NCBI GenBank assembly: GCA_036382775.1
Contig: DASVHD010000049.1
Coordinates: 1-64,000 of the forward strand
From: a bacterium
Lineage (GTDB): Bacteria > Hydrothermota > Tepidihabitantia > SM23-42 > JAOAFX01
Length of the DNA: 64,000 bases
Direction: 5' to 3'
The number at the start of each line of letters is the position of its first letter. Position 1 is the stretch's first letter. Positions 50,714 to 60,134 of this stretch are shown piece by piece. The notes below the pieces were generated by a model. That model saw nothing but the letters and a program-made list of their open reading frames with translations, was not told the DNA's origin and did no database searches. The position numbers and the translations under genes were made by a program.

Positions 50714-52759
50714 TCAGAATATCGATTTGATCAGGATCTGCAGGTCTGTAATAACTGATCGGTTCCTGAGATAATAAAGATCATAATAATCTTTTTCCTG
50801 CTGCGTTAATTGTTTCTTCTTTTGTTTAGCCCGCAGTTGATTCAAACCAGTTATCCCTGATTTGTAAACAGGCCGGCGCGTCGTGGTGTGCGGATTAATA
50901 TACTCTGCACCGACCAGGCTGATCGTTCCTTTGAAAATATGCCAGAATAGGGGTACGTTCTTAAGGAAGGGGATTCCTCTTTTATACTGCATGATCTCTT
51001 TGATCTGTCCCTTTTCCGTGATGATCCGGTCGCTTATGAGTCTGGCTCCGATGAGCCAGTTGATCAGAACTAAAGGCGCGGTCACGGTCGAGACCAGGAA
51101 AGAGACGAATATATCAATGAACCGTTTGACCATCGAATCGACGGGATCGTAGACATTAAGAAAATCAAGCAGTGGCATCGAATCGAACTCATCAACCACG
51201 GATTTGGCGATGATGAATTCGAGTTTATGGGGTACGATCCGGAAAACAACACCGCTGCCCTGGGCGTTTGCTATCGTTTCCAGGATCTGCACGTTGGTCA
51301 GCCGGTCGCTGGAAAATATGATGTCATCGATCTTTTCGACCCTGATAAGGTCCTTTATGTTCTCGGTCGTTGCAAGGACCTCGGTACCGTCGATCTCCTT
51401 ACCGATGTTGTTCTCGTCAAAATCAACGAAGCCGCAGATCTCGAACGGCAGATCAGGTCGCGTCCTGAGTTTTTTCAAGATGCGCTCGCCTTCCTTGCCG
51501 ACGCCGACGATAATGACACGTCGTAACTTGGAAAGGGAGTGTTTCATGGCCTGAGGGATCAGCACGCGGTAGAGCAGGCGCCATGTGCTGAGCACGGCGG
51601 TTATCAAGAGGAATGAAATGATTACAACGACCCTCGAATATGCGAACTGGTTGAAAAAATAGGTGAACGTCGCGTTTAGCAGAAGTCCAAATAAGGTGCC
51701 GTTGAGCACCGGTTTTATATGATACTTGCCCCGCGCATGGTAGGCACCGGCCAGATACATGCTGACAAGCCAGATGACGGTGTAGATCGGATATATGACG
51801 CCAAACCGTTCCAGAGAATAATGCGGCAGCCAGATCTTGATGCTCAGGTAAATGCAGGCAACGACCAATACGGCATCGATCAGTGACGGCAGTAGACTTT
51901 TGAACATTAGATAGAGATAGGCCACCGCAGCCCGTATGTAGATGCCTGCGATCAGGAGTAGTTTCAACACGATCGAATAGTGGTTCTTGAAATGTTTATT
52001 GATGAACAAAAGCATGGCGGTGTAGAAGTTGGAAATGAAGGGGAATTCGCCCTTTTTGGTGCTTTCGCCTTTGTAATGGATCGCTTTCGTGGTCGGAACG
52101 TAAAAAACCTTCATTCCCGCTTTCTTTATCCGGTAGCACAGGTCGATGTCCTCGCCATACATGAAGTAGTCCTCGTCGAAATAACCGATGCGTGAGATGA
52201 TATCCTTGCGGACCATCATCAGCGAACCCGACAGGACATCAACTTCGTGCTGCAAGTCGGGATCCAGGTACGTCAGGTTGTACTTGCCGAACACCGGGCT
52301 TTTAGGAAAGATCTTACTTAGACCTACGATCCTGGTGAAGGCGATCCACGGGGTCGGGATGCTGCGGCGGCAGGCGATCTGAAAAGTACCATCCGGATTT
52401 ATCAGCTTGCAGCCGACAGCACCGGTTTGTGGGTGCTCATCCAGGAACTTCTTCAACGTGATCAGAGTGTCTTCCTGGATAAGCGTGTCGGGGTTCAGCA
52501 TCAGAATATAAGCGGCGTTCGCCTGCCGCAGCGCCTGGTTATTGGCTTTTGAAAAGCCCAGATTTTTATGGTTCTCTATGAGTTTAACGTAGGGAAATTT
52601 CTTTTTCAGCAATCCCTGGCTGCCGTCGACCGAAGCGTTATCGACGACGAAGATCTCGACCTGCAGACCGTGCCGGGCTTTCTCGATCGCCATCAGGCAC
52701 TGTTCCAGGAAGTGCTTGACATTGTAGTTAACAATGATGATCGATAGGTCCGGCTGCAC
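50714..52759 (-). CDS. Glycosyltransferase 2 / Rossmann / degenerate glycosylphosphotransferase fusion
   Basis: 681 residues from a GTG with AAGGAG upstream. Residues 1-260 are a GT2 domain (DLSIIIVNYNVKHFLEQCL; LMLNPDTLIQED; YFDEDYFMYGEDIDLCYRIK). About four or five membrane helices follow, then a nucleotide-binding Rossmann domain (RRVIIVGVGKEGERILKKLR). The last ~150 residues resemble a polyprenyl-phosphate sugar transferase (KRFIDIFVSFLV; IFKGTISLVGAEYIN; SGITGLNQL). The family's catalytic Asp-Glu (as in SLDELPQ) is missing and the segment is shortened, so the initiating activity may be lost. It is likely a membrane enzyme of surface polysaccharide synthesis, downstream of the S9 peptidase gene. 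Confidence 0.82.
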   Translation of the reverse strand: MQPDLSIIIVNYNVKHFLEQCLMAIEKARHGLQVEIFVVDNASVDGSQGLLKKKFPYVKLIENHKNLGFSKANNQALRQANAAYILMLNPDTLIQEDTLITLKKFLDEHPQTGAVGCKLINPDGTFQIACRRSIPTPWIAFTRIVGLSKIFPKSPVFGKYNLTYLDPDLQHEVDVLSGSLMMVRKDIISRIGYFDEDYFMYGEDIDLCYRIKKAGMKVFYVPTTKAIHYKGESTKKGEFPFISNFYTAMLLFINKHFKNHYSIVLKLLLIAGIYIRAAVAYLYLMFKSLLPSLIDAVLVVACIYLSIKIWLPHYSLERFGVIYPIYTVIWLVSMYLAGAYHARGKYHIKPVLNGTLFGLLLNATFTYFFNQFAYSRVVVIISFLLITAVLSTWRLLYRVLIPQAMKHSLSKLRRVIIVGVGKEGERILKKLRTRPDLPFEICGFVDFDENNIGKEIDGTEVLATTENIKDLIRVEKIDDIIFSSDRLTNVQILETIANAQGSGVVFRIVPHKLEFIIAKSVVDEFDSMPLLDFLNVYDPVDSMVKRFIDIFVSFLVSTVTAPLVLINWLIGARLISDRIITEKGQIKEIMQYKRGIPFLKNVPLFWHIFKGTISLVGAEYINPHTTTRRPVYKSGITGLNQLRAKQKKKQLTQQEKDYYDLYYLRNRSVITDLQILIKSIF

Positions 52760-52779
52760 GGACTATTGTCTCCTTTTTT

Positions 52780-54756
52780 TCACTTTCGTTTCGTCAGCTG
52801 CTGCCGCAGGAATCGCAGCATGAGTTCGAGTCTTTTTTCGCGTCGCCTCGGCGTGCCATGCCGGGAAAGCTCATGGCTTTCCTCGGGGAACCGCGCCATG
52901 ACCACGCTCTTTTTAAGGATCTTCAGGGCCGTGAACAGTTCTTCGGCCTGCCCGATCGGACAGCGGTGGTCCTGCTCGCTGTGCATGATGAGCAGGGGCG
53001 TATTTATCCTGGGAGCGTATTTCAGCGGCGACATGTCCCAGTAGAACCGGAAATTTTTCTTCTTCCAAAGGTCGCCGACAAATTCTTTGTGAAGATCGAA
53101 ACCAAAATCAGTGTTGAAAAAAGATAACATGTTGACAACGCTGCGCATGGAAATGGCAGCCTTAAAGATGTCGGTGTGACCGATGATCCAGTTAGTCATG
53201 AAACCGCCGTAACTGCCGCCCATCACGGCCATTTTTTTAAAATCGATGAATTTGTATTTTCTTAAAGCGGCGATGGCTTTCATGTGATCGATATAATCAG
53301 GTTTCCCCCAGCGCAGGTGCAGCTCCCGGGCGAACCGCTCGCCATATCCGGTGCTGCCGTGCGGGTTTGAATAAAAAACCGCGTAGCCCTGTCCGGCCAG
53401 CACCTGGAATTCGTGAAAGAACGACTGGCCATAGGCAACGTGCGGTCCCCCGTGGATCTCAAGGCAGAGCGGGTACTTTTTACCATGATCAGTACGCGTT
53501 GGTTTCATGAGCCATCCCTGGACTTGATGGTTTTTGTAACCTTTGTACGTGAACTGGACCGGTACCGAGAAATTACGGCGCTTGGCATACTCAAGGTTGA
53601 TGTCGGTCATTTTCATGAGCACGCCGCTTCGCCACAGGTAAAGGTTTCCGGGGTCCCGGTAATTACTGATCGCGAGGGCGCATGAATTTTCACCGTCGTG
53701 GTCGTACGCGTAGATCCGGTTGCCCGGATCAATGTATTTTTCGACCGTGCGCTTCCTGATATCTACGCGACAGAGCAAGGTGCGGCCTGTTTGGGTCGCC
53801 GGGAATACGAGGGACCTGCCGTTATTGATAAAACGCAGACGAAATCGTGCAAAATGCCCGCAATCATCGATAATATCATCGCCGATCGCGTCTTTAAAAG
53901 ATGGAGTGATTTTGACCGATTTTCCAGCCCGCAAGGGTGCGTACCAGATGGACCATTGTCTCCAGCCAACGTGTTCTTCAGGATATCCGCGGGCGATAAA
54001 CGCGATATGGGTCCCGCTCGGGCTGAATTCCGGCGCGCCTTTGGGTCCGGTCAGCGTATTAATACGGCGTTCGTTCTTTCCATCCTGGTCGATGACGTAG
54101 ATATCCAGGTATAGGAATTTTTCTTCGTAATCCGGGTTCCGGTTAGTAACAAAAGCGATCGCGGATCCGTCTGGTGAAATACCGGGCTCCCTGTCGCCGT
54201 TCGGTCCATAGGTCAGCTGTGTCATCACACCATTTTTGACTTTGACCTTCCAGATATGCGTTCTGTCCGCCGGCAGTATTCCGACATTATCTTCTTTATA
54301 GAAAGCTTTTGTAATATAGTAGAACAAAGGCGGTTTGCCTTTCTCCGTGATCCGATCCTTGTCTTCATCTTTCCTGGTGAATTCGCAAATGATGTTTTTA
54401 CCGTCGGGCATCCAGTGATAAGTGCCAAAATAGCCATTGGCATCGGTGATCTGATAGGCTTCACCGCCATTGACGGGTATCGCCCACAGGTTTGTCTTTT
54501 CTTTCTCGGTGGCAAGAAAAGCCAACAATGAGCCATCCGGCGACCATTGCGGGCTGCCGACAGTTTTGTCGCCTCGTATAAAGTGGCGCACCTTGCCGCG
54601 GCTATCAATCACGTAGAGATTGGAAAAGTATTTATTCTTCTTCTTGTCCATCCACTCGACGGTATAAGCGATACGGTCCGCGTCCGGTGACAGCGCGATC
54701 TCCCGGAGGTAACGGATTCGGTACAGGTCATCGATGAGTACGTTTTTTTTGGTCAT
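52780..54756 (-). CDS. S9 family serine peptidase (prolyl oligopeptidase / acylaminoacyl peptidase type)
   Basis: 658 residues, no signal peptide. An N-terminal beta-propeller (WSPDGSLLAFLATEKEKTNL; SPDGSAIAFVTNRNPDYEEK) gates an alpha/beta hydrolase. The catalytic Ser is in GGSYGGFMTNW, the Asp in MHSEQDHRCPIGQAE and the His in EESHELSRHG. It should cut short peptides in the cytoplasm. It lies 20 nt upstream of the GT2 fusion on the minus strand. Confidence 0.95.
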   Translation of the reverse strand: MTKKNVLIDDLYRIRYLREIALSPDADRIAYTVEWMDKKKNKYFSNLYVIDSRGKVRHFIRGDKTVGSPQWSPDGSLLAFLATEKEKTNLWAIPVNGGEAYQITDANGYFGTYHWMPDGKNIICEFTRKDEDKDRITEKGKPPLFYYITKAFYKEDNVGILPADRTHIWKVKVKNGVMTQLTYGPNGDREPGISPDGSAIAFVTNRNPDYEEKFLYLDIYVIDQDGKNERRINTLTGPKGAPEFSPSGTHIAFIARGYPEEHVGWRQWSIWYAPLRAGKSVKITPSFKDAIGDDIIDDCGHFARFRLRFINNGRSLVFPATQTGRTLLCRVDIRKRTVEKYIDPGNRIYAYDHDGENSCALAISNYRDPGNLYLWRSGVLMKMTDINLEYAKRRNFSVPVQFTYKGYKNHQVQGWLMKPTRTDHGKKYPLCLEIHGGPHVAYGQSFFHEFQVLAGQGYAVFYSNPHGSTGYGERFARELHLRWGKPDYIDHMKAIAALRKYKFIDFKKMAVMGGSYGGFMTNWIIGHTDIFKAAISMRSVVNMLSFFNTDFGFDLHKEFVGDLWKKKNFRFYWDMSPLKYAPRINTPLLIMHSEQDHRCPIGQAEELFTALKILKKSVVMARFPEESHELSRHGTPRRREKRLELMLRFLRQQLTKRK

Positions 54757-54796
54757 CTGCTTTCCTGTCTTATTGCAGTATTATGGCAATGTCGCA

Positions 54797-55204
54797 TCAC
54801 AATTTTCGCCAGCGCTGAACGGTTCCGACGAATTCTTTTTCCTTGGCAAACCAGCGCACTTCGAGTTCGGAATCGTTGATCAGGACAAAATAAACATCCT
54901 TATAACCGACCGACACGATCGCTCCGGTTGAATCAATCTCCTTAATCAGGTCCTGGCCGCTCCATTTGCTTGCGCCCATCAGTTCGATGTCGCGCCATTT
55001 GATGTCGTTTTCTTCAAATTCAAGCCGCTCCAGAACGCCCGAGACCTTGACAAGCTTGCCGAAAAATTTGCCACCGGAACCTTCAACCTCAACGATCGAA
55101 CCCGCCGCGTCATCGCCATACCGTTCCCATTGCCCAACGAGGGGATTGCGCTGGCAGGCCGCCGCGATAAGCGCGAGCGTCCCCAGAATAAGGATTTTTT
55201 TCAC
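54797..55204 (-). CDS. Small lipoprotein of unknown function
   Basis: 135 residues. The GTG at 55204 is preferred over the ATG at 55234 because GGAGG lies just before it and the signal peptide starts there (KKILILGTLALIAAAC). The lipobox Cys is followed by RNPLVGQWERYGDDAAGS, a lipocalin-like beginning, and beta-rich sequence with regular charge alternation. No family is assigned. It has its own promoter at 55261-55289. Confidence 0.7.
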   Translation of the reverse strand: MKKILILGTLALIAAACQRNPLVGQWERYGDDAAGSIVEVEGSGGKFFGKLVKVSGVLERLEFEENDIKWRDIELMGASKWSGQDLIKEIDSTGAIVSVGYKDVYFVLINDSELEVRWFAKEKEFVGTVQRWRKL

Positions 55205-55260
55205 GTAAGCCTCCTTGGCCGATACTTGATCCATGCTTGCCGCATGAACCTAATATTATT

Positions 55261-55289
55261 ATAGTACACGCCGTTGCGCGTAATGTCAA
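55261..55289 (-). promoter_or_regulatory. Promoter of the small lipoprotein gene
   Basis: Minus strand TTGACA (55284-55289), 17 nt, TACTAT (55261-55266). A TATAAT overlaps nearby with a 20-nt spacer as a poorer choice. Confidence 0.5.
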
Positions 55290-55303
55290 TCAGTGTTTCC
55301 ATG

Positions 55304-55855
55304 CTACCAGTTCGTCAGGATGGCAGTTACCAGCCGGTCCGCGGTCTTGCGCATTGCATCCCGGATGCCTTCATCTTCATTGTTCTCGCAGATCGTCCAT
55401 TCAGAAACTTCCCCTTCCCAGAAGACGTCGTTAGTGATCTGATCAATGCAGCGAACCGAGAATCTCACCGTAATCTTATACTGAGAAACACTGGTCGAAC
55501 CCGTGTAAATATATGGTTCTTTGTCATAGCCGGTCACGGATCCCTCAATGACCAGATCCGCCTGTTTTTCATCGACTATGCGCAATCCGGAACCGCTGCG
55601 GAAGGCATCGTTGACAGCCAGCGTTGCCAGCTCATCCAGACCGGCTTTGATCGTCTGGTTATCAAAGAGCTTGATGTTCACTTTTTTCATATAGCCAGGC
55701 AGGAGCGAACGGGTAGTGTAGCCGCAGCAACTGCTGAGGAGACAATAGACGGTGGAAAGTAAACAGTAGACAGCTATGTGGCCAATGAATTTTTGTATCC
55801 TTTGACGGTTCCTGCAAATAACATGATCCTGCGTTTCCTGCGGTCTTTTTATCAT
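55304..55855 (-). CDS. lptE: LptE-like LPS-assembly lipoprotein
   Basis: 183 residues. The lipobox LLSSC is followed by CGYTTRSLLPGYMKKVNIKL, DNQTIKAGLDELATLAVNDA, and QADLVIEGSVTGYDKEPYIY, the usual LptE layout. LptE plugs the LptD pore that inserts lipopolysaccharide. The signal peptide is unusual: a long charged start and a duplicated YCLLS...YCLLS stretch from a DNA repeat. Its ATG overlaps the TGA of the TPR gene, so it is the last coupled gene of the run. Confidence 0.75.
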   Translation of the reverse strand: MIKRPQETQDHVICRNRQRIQKFIGHIAVYCLLSTVYCLLSSCCGYTTRSLLPGYMKKVNIKLFDNQTIKAGLDELATLAVNDAFRSGSGLRIVDEKQADLVIEGSVTGYDKEPYIYTGSTSVSQYKITVRFSVRCIDQITNDVFWEGEVSEWTICENNEDEGIRDAMRKTADRLVTAILTNW

Positions 55856-58110
55856 TTAATCAGTTCCAATCTTTTTTTAGCCTCACCACCCCAAACGTCG
55901 GCAACCCCGCGTTTCTTGATGAGATCCCGGTAAAGTGCCCGTGCCTGCTCCACTTCGCCCAGGAATTCCAGGGCGAGGCCGGATTTGAACTCGGCAGTCG
56001 GCATCCACATCTCATCCCGGGCAAAATCGGCCACGATCGCCTGGTAATGGTACAGGGCACGGATAAAATCACCCCGGCCCAGGTACGCTTCGGCCAGCCA
56101 GTAATGGTGTTCAGGACTGGGTTTGACAGCGATCGCGCGCTTTAGATACTCGATGGCGCGCGGGGCATCAGCCCGGCGGAGATAGGCGTAACCGATCTCG
56201 AACAGCGTTTCATCGCCGGCATCATCCGGCAGCATGGCAAGCAGGTTCGTGCCCGACCGGATGACCTTGTTCCAGTCCTCGGATTTCTTGTACGCGATCA
56301 ACTCGTTTTGCAGCGCGTTCTGCTTAAGCGTCGTGTCAGCGCCGGCGATATGATAGTAAAACCCGGCCGAATCAAAGTCACCGTTAACGTACTTAATAGT
56401 GGCGATTTTGAACGCGGCGGCAGCGTATTTATCGCTATTCCTGTATTGGGTAAAAATAAGATGGAAAAGCGACTCCGCGGCAGTATAGTTTTGTTTCATG
56501 AACAGTGACAATGCATAATTATAGGACATTTTATCTGTGAGATAACCAGGCGCGCATTGCATTATGCTATCGTAGTAGCTGATAGCCAGGTCGTATTTCT
56601 TGCCTTCGACAAGGTATTCTCCATAAGCGTTTACATAATCTTTCGTGAATTCCATGCTGTACTCTCTTACGAAGCTTCCAAACAACGAATCGGCTTTTGC
56701 TTTATTGCCGGTGCGTACCTGGCTGTAGAGATAGATTTCAAACAACTTATCGTCGGCGGTTGTGAAATATGATGGATCGTAACCAGCTATTGTCTGGTAC
56801 CGCTGATACTTGTAGGCGCTTTTTAAATAGTTATTGAACGCTTTGCGTTTGAGCAGGGTGTCACCGGCGAGTTCCATGACCTTCGCGTACAGGTCCAGGG
56901 GGTTTTGATCGAGTTGTTCCTTGCTTCGGGCCGCAATATAAAGCAGGTTTGGGTCCCTGGATTGCATGATGAGCACATTGCAGAGTGCCTGTTCATAACG
57001 TTGGTAGTAAAAGTCGGCATACGTTTTTACGCGTCGAAGATATGGTTTAACGTTGACGTATTTGCCGTATTTTAGCAAAACATTGTACGCGTCCTGGTAC
57101 AAATCTTGTTCAAGTAGCGCCTCGGCATAAAGCGAATCCAGCGAAAAAACATCGCGGTATTTTTTACGCAGCATCTGAATATTCTGCAAGAAATTGGTGG
57201 TGTCGGCAAACAACCCTTCGCGATCAATATCTTCGGGGAGTCCGACAGCGACCGTATCGAGACGGTAGTATTGCAAAAGCATATTTGTCTCTTCAGGATC
57301 CGAAGGCGTAATCTCGGTTTCCAGGACGCCCGTTTGCAGGGCTTTGAGCAGTTTTGCCTTCCGGGAAAAGTCAGCGCTCATGGACAACTCGGCGATCTGG
57401 CTTTTGAACAAGTCTGCGTCAAACAACCGACTTACTTTTGCCGCCCGGTAGAGGAGGGGTAAGGGCAGGGGTATTTTCATGCTCTCCATGGTGATCTTTC
57501 TATAGAGATCGTATGCTTTAAGGGTGTCGCCGAATCCGAGAAAAAAATCGGTCAAGTATAATTCACCTTTTATCCCTTTGATATGTCCATATAGCTCCGC
57601 TTTTTCGGTCGGGTCCACGATCGCTTGTGCGCGGAGGAACTTGAAGGTATCCTGGCGCGGGCAATAAGGCCAAATCTTGTCGCTGTAAAGCGGTTGTTCG
57701 ACGAGATGAAGGCAGATCTCCCAAAGCAGGGTGGAATCCGGTTTAAGGTAGTCGTACCGCTTGAGGCAGTCAAACGCCAATAAATATGCCTTTTGATCGA
57801 TCAACTCCGAAAGCATGAGGTTGAAGACCTCCTGCCGGCGTTCACCGTAAAATTGACGTTGAAGGTACTGGAACCCCTGCGCGAGCATCTCAGTGGTGTT
57901 GCCGTCAGCCTGGCTGATGCGGATCAAGTAGTACCGCGCGTTGGGCACAAGGATATCTTCGGGACGTTCGCGTATGAATTCTTCAAAGAATGACCGGGCA
58001 ATGGCGTAATTGTTTTGTTCGAAATTATGCCGCGCGGTAAAATAGTCGGCAGCTCCGTCTTGCGCGAACGCGATCGAACACAGGATTAAAAACGGCGCCA
58101 TTGTCGTCAT
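55852..58110 (-). CDS. Secreted TPR-repeat protein
   Basis: 752 residues. The ATG at 58110 overlaps the GT4 stop (ATGA) and gives the signal peptide MTTMAPFLILCSIAFAQ; the upstream in-frame extension would read through the GT4 gene. Many tetratricopeptide-like helical pairs follow, for example FTARHNFEQNNYAIARSFF near the start, YNYALSLFMKQNYTAAESLF, and YLRRADAPRAIEYLKRAIAV and YLGRGDFIRALYHYQAIVAD near the end. Such periplasmic scaffolds often support envelope assembly. The neighbours (GT4, lptE) agree with that role (inference). Confidence 0.85.
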   Translation of the reverse strand: MTTMAPFLILCSIAFAQDGAADYFTARHNFEQNNYAIARSFFEEFIRERPEDILVPNARYYLIRISQADGNTTEMLAQGFQYLQRQFYGERRQEVFNLMLSELIDQKAYLLAFDCLKRYDYLKPDSTLLWEICLHLVEQPLYSDKIWPYCPRQDTFKFLRAQAIVDPTEKAELYGHIKGIKGELYLTDFFLGFGDTLKAYDLYRKITMESMKIPLPLPLLYRAAKVSRLFDADLFKSQIAELSMSADFSRKAKLLKALQTGVLETEITPSDPEETNMLLQYYRLDTVAVGLPEDIDREGLFADTTNFLQNIQMLRKKYRDVFSLDSLYAEALLEQDLYQDAYNVLLKYGKYVNVKPYLRRVKTYADFYYQRYEQALCNVLIMQSRDPNLLYIAARSKEQLDQNPLDLYAKVMELAGDTLLKRKAFNNYLKSAYKYQRYQTIAGYDPSYFTTADDKLFEIYLYSQVRTGNKAKADSLFGSFVREYSMEFTKDYVNAYGEYLVEGKKYDLAISYYDSIMQCAPGYLTDKMSYNYALSLFMKQNYTAAESLFHLIFTQYRNSDKYAAAAFKIATIKYVNGDFDSAGFYYHIAGADTTLKQNALQNELIAYKKSEDWNKVIRSGTNLLAMLPDDAGDETLFEIGYAYLRRADAPRAIEYLKRAIAVKPSPEHHYWLAEAYLGRGDFIRALYHYQAIVADFARDEMWMPTAEFKSGLALEFLGEVEQARALYRDLIKKRGVADVWGGEAKKRLELIK

Positions 58111-59195
58111 GATGACAAGCTTTGGATCAGGATCTTTTCCATCTTGTTCGCAGCGATATCCCATGAGAACCGGGCCGACCATGTCTTCGCCGCCGATGAA
58201 AAATCCTGCCACTTTTTATGATCGGTTAAAAGATCTTTGATCCTGGCGCTCATGGATTCGATGTCGCCGTAAGGATATAGATATCCGGTTCTGCCGTCGG
58301 CCACCACCTCGTTGAGGCCCGGAGAATCGGCGCAAACCACCGGGGTCCCGCAGGCCTGGGCTTCGATGGCGGTGAGCCCCCAGCCTTCCTTTATGGATGG
58401 CTGCACCACGATCATGGCGCTGGAATATATCCGGAACTTTTCACGCTCGCTCACGAAACCAGTGAATTCGATCCCGGTTCCGAGTTTCCGATTCAGGGAT
58501 TTCAGATCCGGCAGTGCATCACCGTCGCCGACGATCATCGCTTTCACGTCATTATTTTTTTTCAAGCGGGCGATCATGTTCACAAAGTGATCGATGGATT
58601 TATATCTTTTGACCCGGCCGACATAAACGACAAGACCGGCGATCCTTTTGATGGCCGCCTGGGACGGGATATTCGGGATCCCGCTCTGGACAACGCTAAT
58701 GTCGTTCCTGACGCCCATATGATTCAGGTCAGATGCGGAGCTGTTTGAAATAGCTATGAAACAAGAATTGCGATAGAAAAAAGGGATCAGCCGTTCCGTG
58801 AAAAAAACATAGGACGCAGCCAGCGGATTGGTCTCGCGGTAAATGGTGCCGCGGAATACGTGCATGAGCAAAGCATAGACCTTCTTGCGGGTGTACAGAG
58901 GCGAAAAAAACGGGATCTTGTTGAGGTCGTCAACGATAACGTCGATCTTTTGATGGCGCAAAAGCGCCCGCAAAGCCAGGGGGGCAAAAAAATTGAAATT
59001 TCCCCGCCGGCCGACACGGAATATCTCAAATCCGTCGATCACTTCTTGTCGACTTTGCCCGCGCGCGCGGCTGCATAGCATGACGATCCGGTGACCCTTC
59101 TTCACCATTCGCGAAAAGATCTCGTACAAATACACTTCCGCCCCTCCCGTCAGCGGGTTGAGCCAGTCCTGCCAATTGATAATAAGGATGTTCAT
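58107..59195 (-). CDS. Glycosyltransferase family 4
   Basis: 362 residues with a GT-B fold. The N-terminus LNPLTGGAEVYLYEIFSRM is the acceptor-side loop, VVYVGRVKRYKSIDHFVNMI starts the donor domain, and the EX7E-type nucleotide-sugar motif is in PSIKEGWGLTAIEAQACGTP. It probably adds a sugar, perhaps one made from GDP-mannose by the next genes, to a lipid-linked or surface glycan. It lies 18 nt after the epimerase gene. Confidence 0.92.
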   Translation of the reverse strand: MNILIINWQDWLNPLTGGAEVYLYEIFSRMVKKGHRIVMLCSRARGQSRQEVIDGFEIFRVGRRGNFNFFAPLALRALLRHQKIDVIVDDLNKIPFFSPLYTRKKVYALLMHVFRGTIYRETNPLAASYVFFTERLIPFFYRNSCFIAISNSSASDLNHMGVRNDISVVQSGIPNIPSQAAIKRIAGLVVYVGRVKRYKSIDHFVNMIARLKKNNDVKAMIVGDGDALPDLKSLNRKLGTGIEFTGFVSEREKFRIYSSAMIVVQPSIKEGWGLTAIEAQACGTPVVCADSPGLNEVVADGRTGYLYPYGDIESMSARIKDLLTDHKKWQDFSSAAKTWSARFSWDIAANKMEKILIQSLSS

Positions 59196-59213
59196 GCCGG
59201 CATGCAGTTTTGA

Positions 59214-60134
59214 CTATCTGACCTGCGCTCTCCAGTAGTTCAGGAGGTCTTCCAGGGTTTTTTCGAACTTGATCCTGGGATGCCAGCCGGCGGTGCGGGA
59301 AAATTTCTCGCCATTGCCCGTCAAGACCGGGATATCGACTTTTCGAAGTTTCGCTGCGTCCACCTTGACCTCGAATTTCTTCTTCGAGACGCTCTGGAGG
59401 ATCTGGATGGCCTGGCCCAGCGTGTGCCCTTTGCTGCAAGCAATGTTATAGATCTCCTGGACCTGGCATTTTTCGACCGATAATTTATAGGCGCTGACAA
59501 TATCCCCGATGTTCATAAATTCACGCGTGATCTCGGTGTTGCCGATCTCGACCAGGGGTGGACGTTTCCCTTTTTCGATCTCCACTACCTGCCGGGCAAT
59601 GGTCGGCAGGACAAAATTGTCACCCTGCCCGGGTCCCGTATGAGTGAACGGGCGCAGGATGATCCACCCGATATTCTCGACCCCGTCGTCGCGGCATATC
59701 AGTTCAGCGGCGTACTTGCTTATCGCATACGGGTTCTTCAGTACAATGGGCGCGGTTTCCGTAAGGTTCTCACCGCCGCCGTAAACCTCGCAGGTCGAGA
59801 CGAAAAAGAACCGGACCGGCTTGTCCAGCTGTTTTGCACTTTCCAGCAGGTGCAAAGTACCCATGATATTGGTGCTGTAAGTGAGCGGCCGGTCATTGAA
59901 CGATTTGGCTACTGAGCTGACCGCAGCAAGATGAAAAACGATATCCGGTTTGTAGGCCTTCATGACTTCCCGGGTCGACTCGGCATTGGTGATGTCGAGG
60001 GGCACATATCGGCCGCGTTTGGGGACCAGGAGCGGATGGCATACCGGAACGATCTTATACAGCGTTTCTTTCAGCGTTTTAACTAAATGGCTGCCGACAA
60101 AACCTTCGCTGCCGGTCACCAGGATCGACTTCAT
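59214..60134 (-). CDS. NAD(P)-dependent sugar epimerase/dehydratase (GDP-mannose pathway type)
   Basis: 306 residues, extended SDR. Rossmann motif VTGSEGFVGSHLVKTL, catalytic STCEVYGGGE with Tyr-x3-Lys in PYAISKYAAEL, and ILRPFTHTGPGQGDNFVLPT binding the nucleotide sugar. It is a paralogue of the next enzyme and may be a GDP-4-keto-6-deoxymannose reductase (Rmd-like), making GDP-rhamnose. Its ATG overlaps the stop of the preceding gene (ATGA). Confidence 0.85.
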   Translation of the reverse strand: MKSILVTGSEGFVGSHLVKTLKETLYKIVPVCHPLLVPKRGRYVPLDITNAESTREVMKAYKPDIVFHLAAVSSVAKSFNDRPLTYSTNIMGTLHLLESAKQLDKPVRFFFVSTCEVYGGGENLTETAPIVLKNPYAISKYAAELICRDDGVENIGWIILRPFTHTGPGQGDNFVLPTIARQVVEIEKGKRPPLVEIGNTEITREFMNIGDIVSAYKLSVEKCQVQEIYNIACSKGHTLGQAIQILQSVSKKKFEVKVDAAKLRKVDIPVLTGNGEKFSRTAGWHPRIKFEKTLEDLLNYWRAQVR

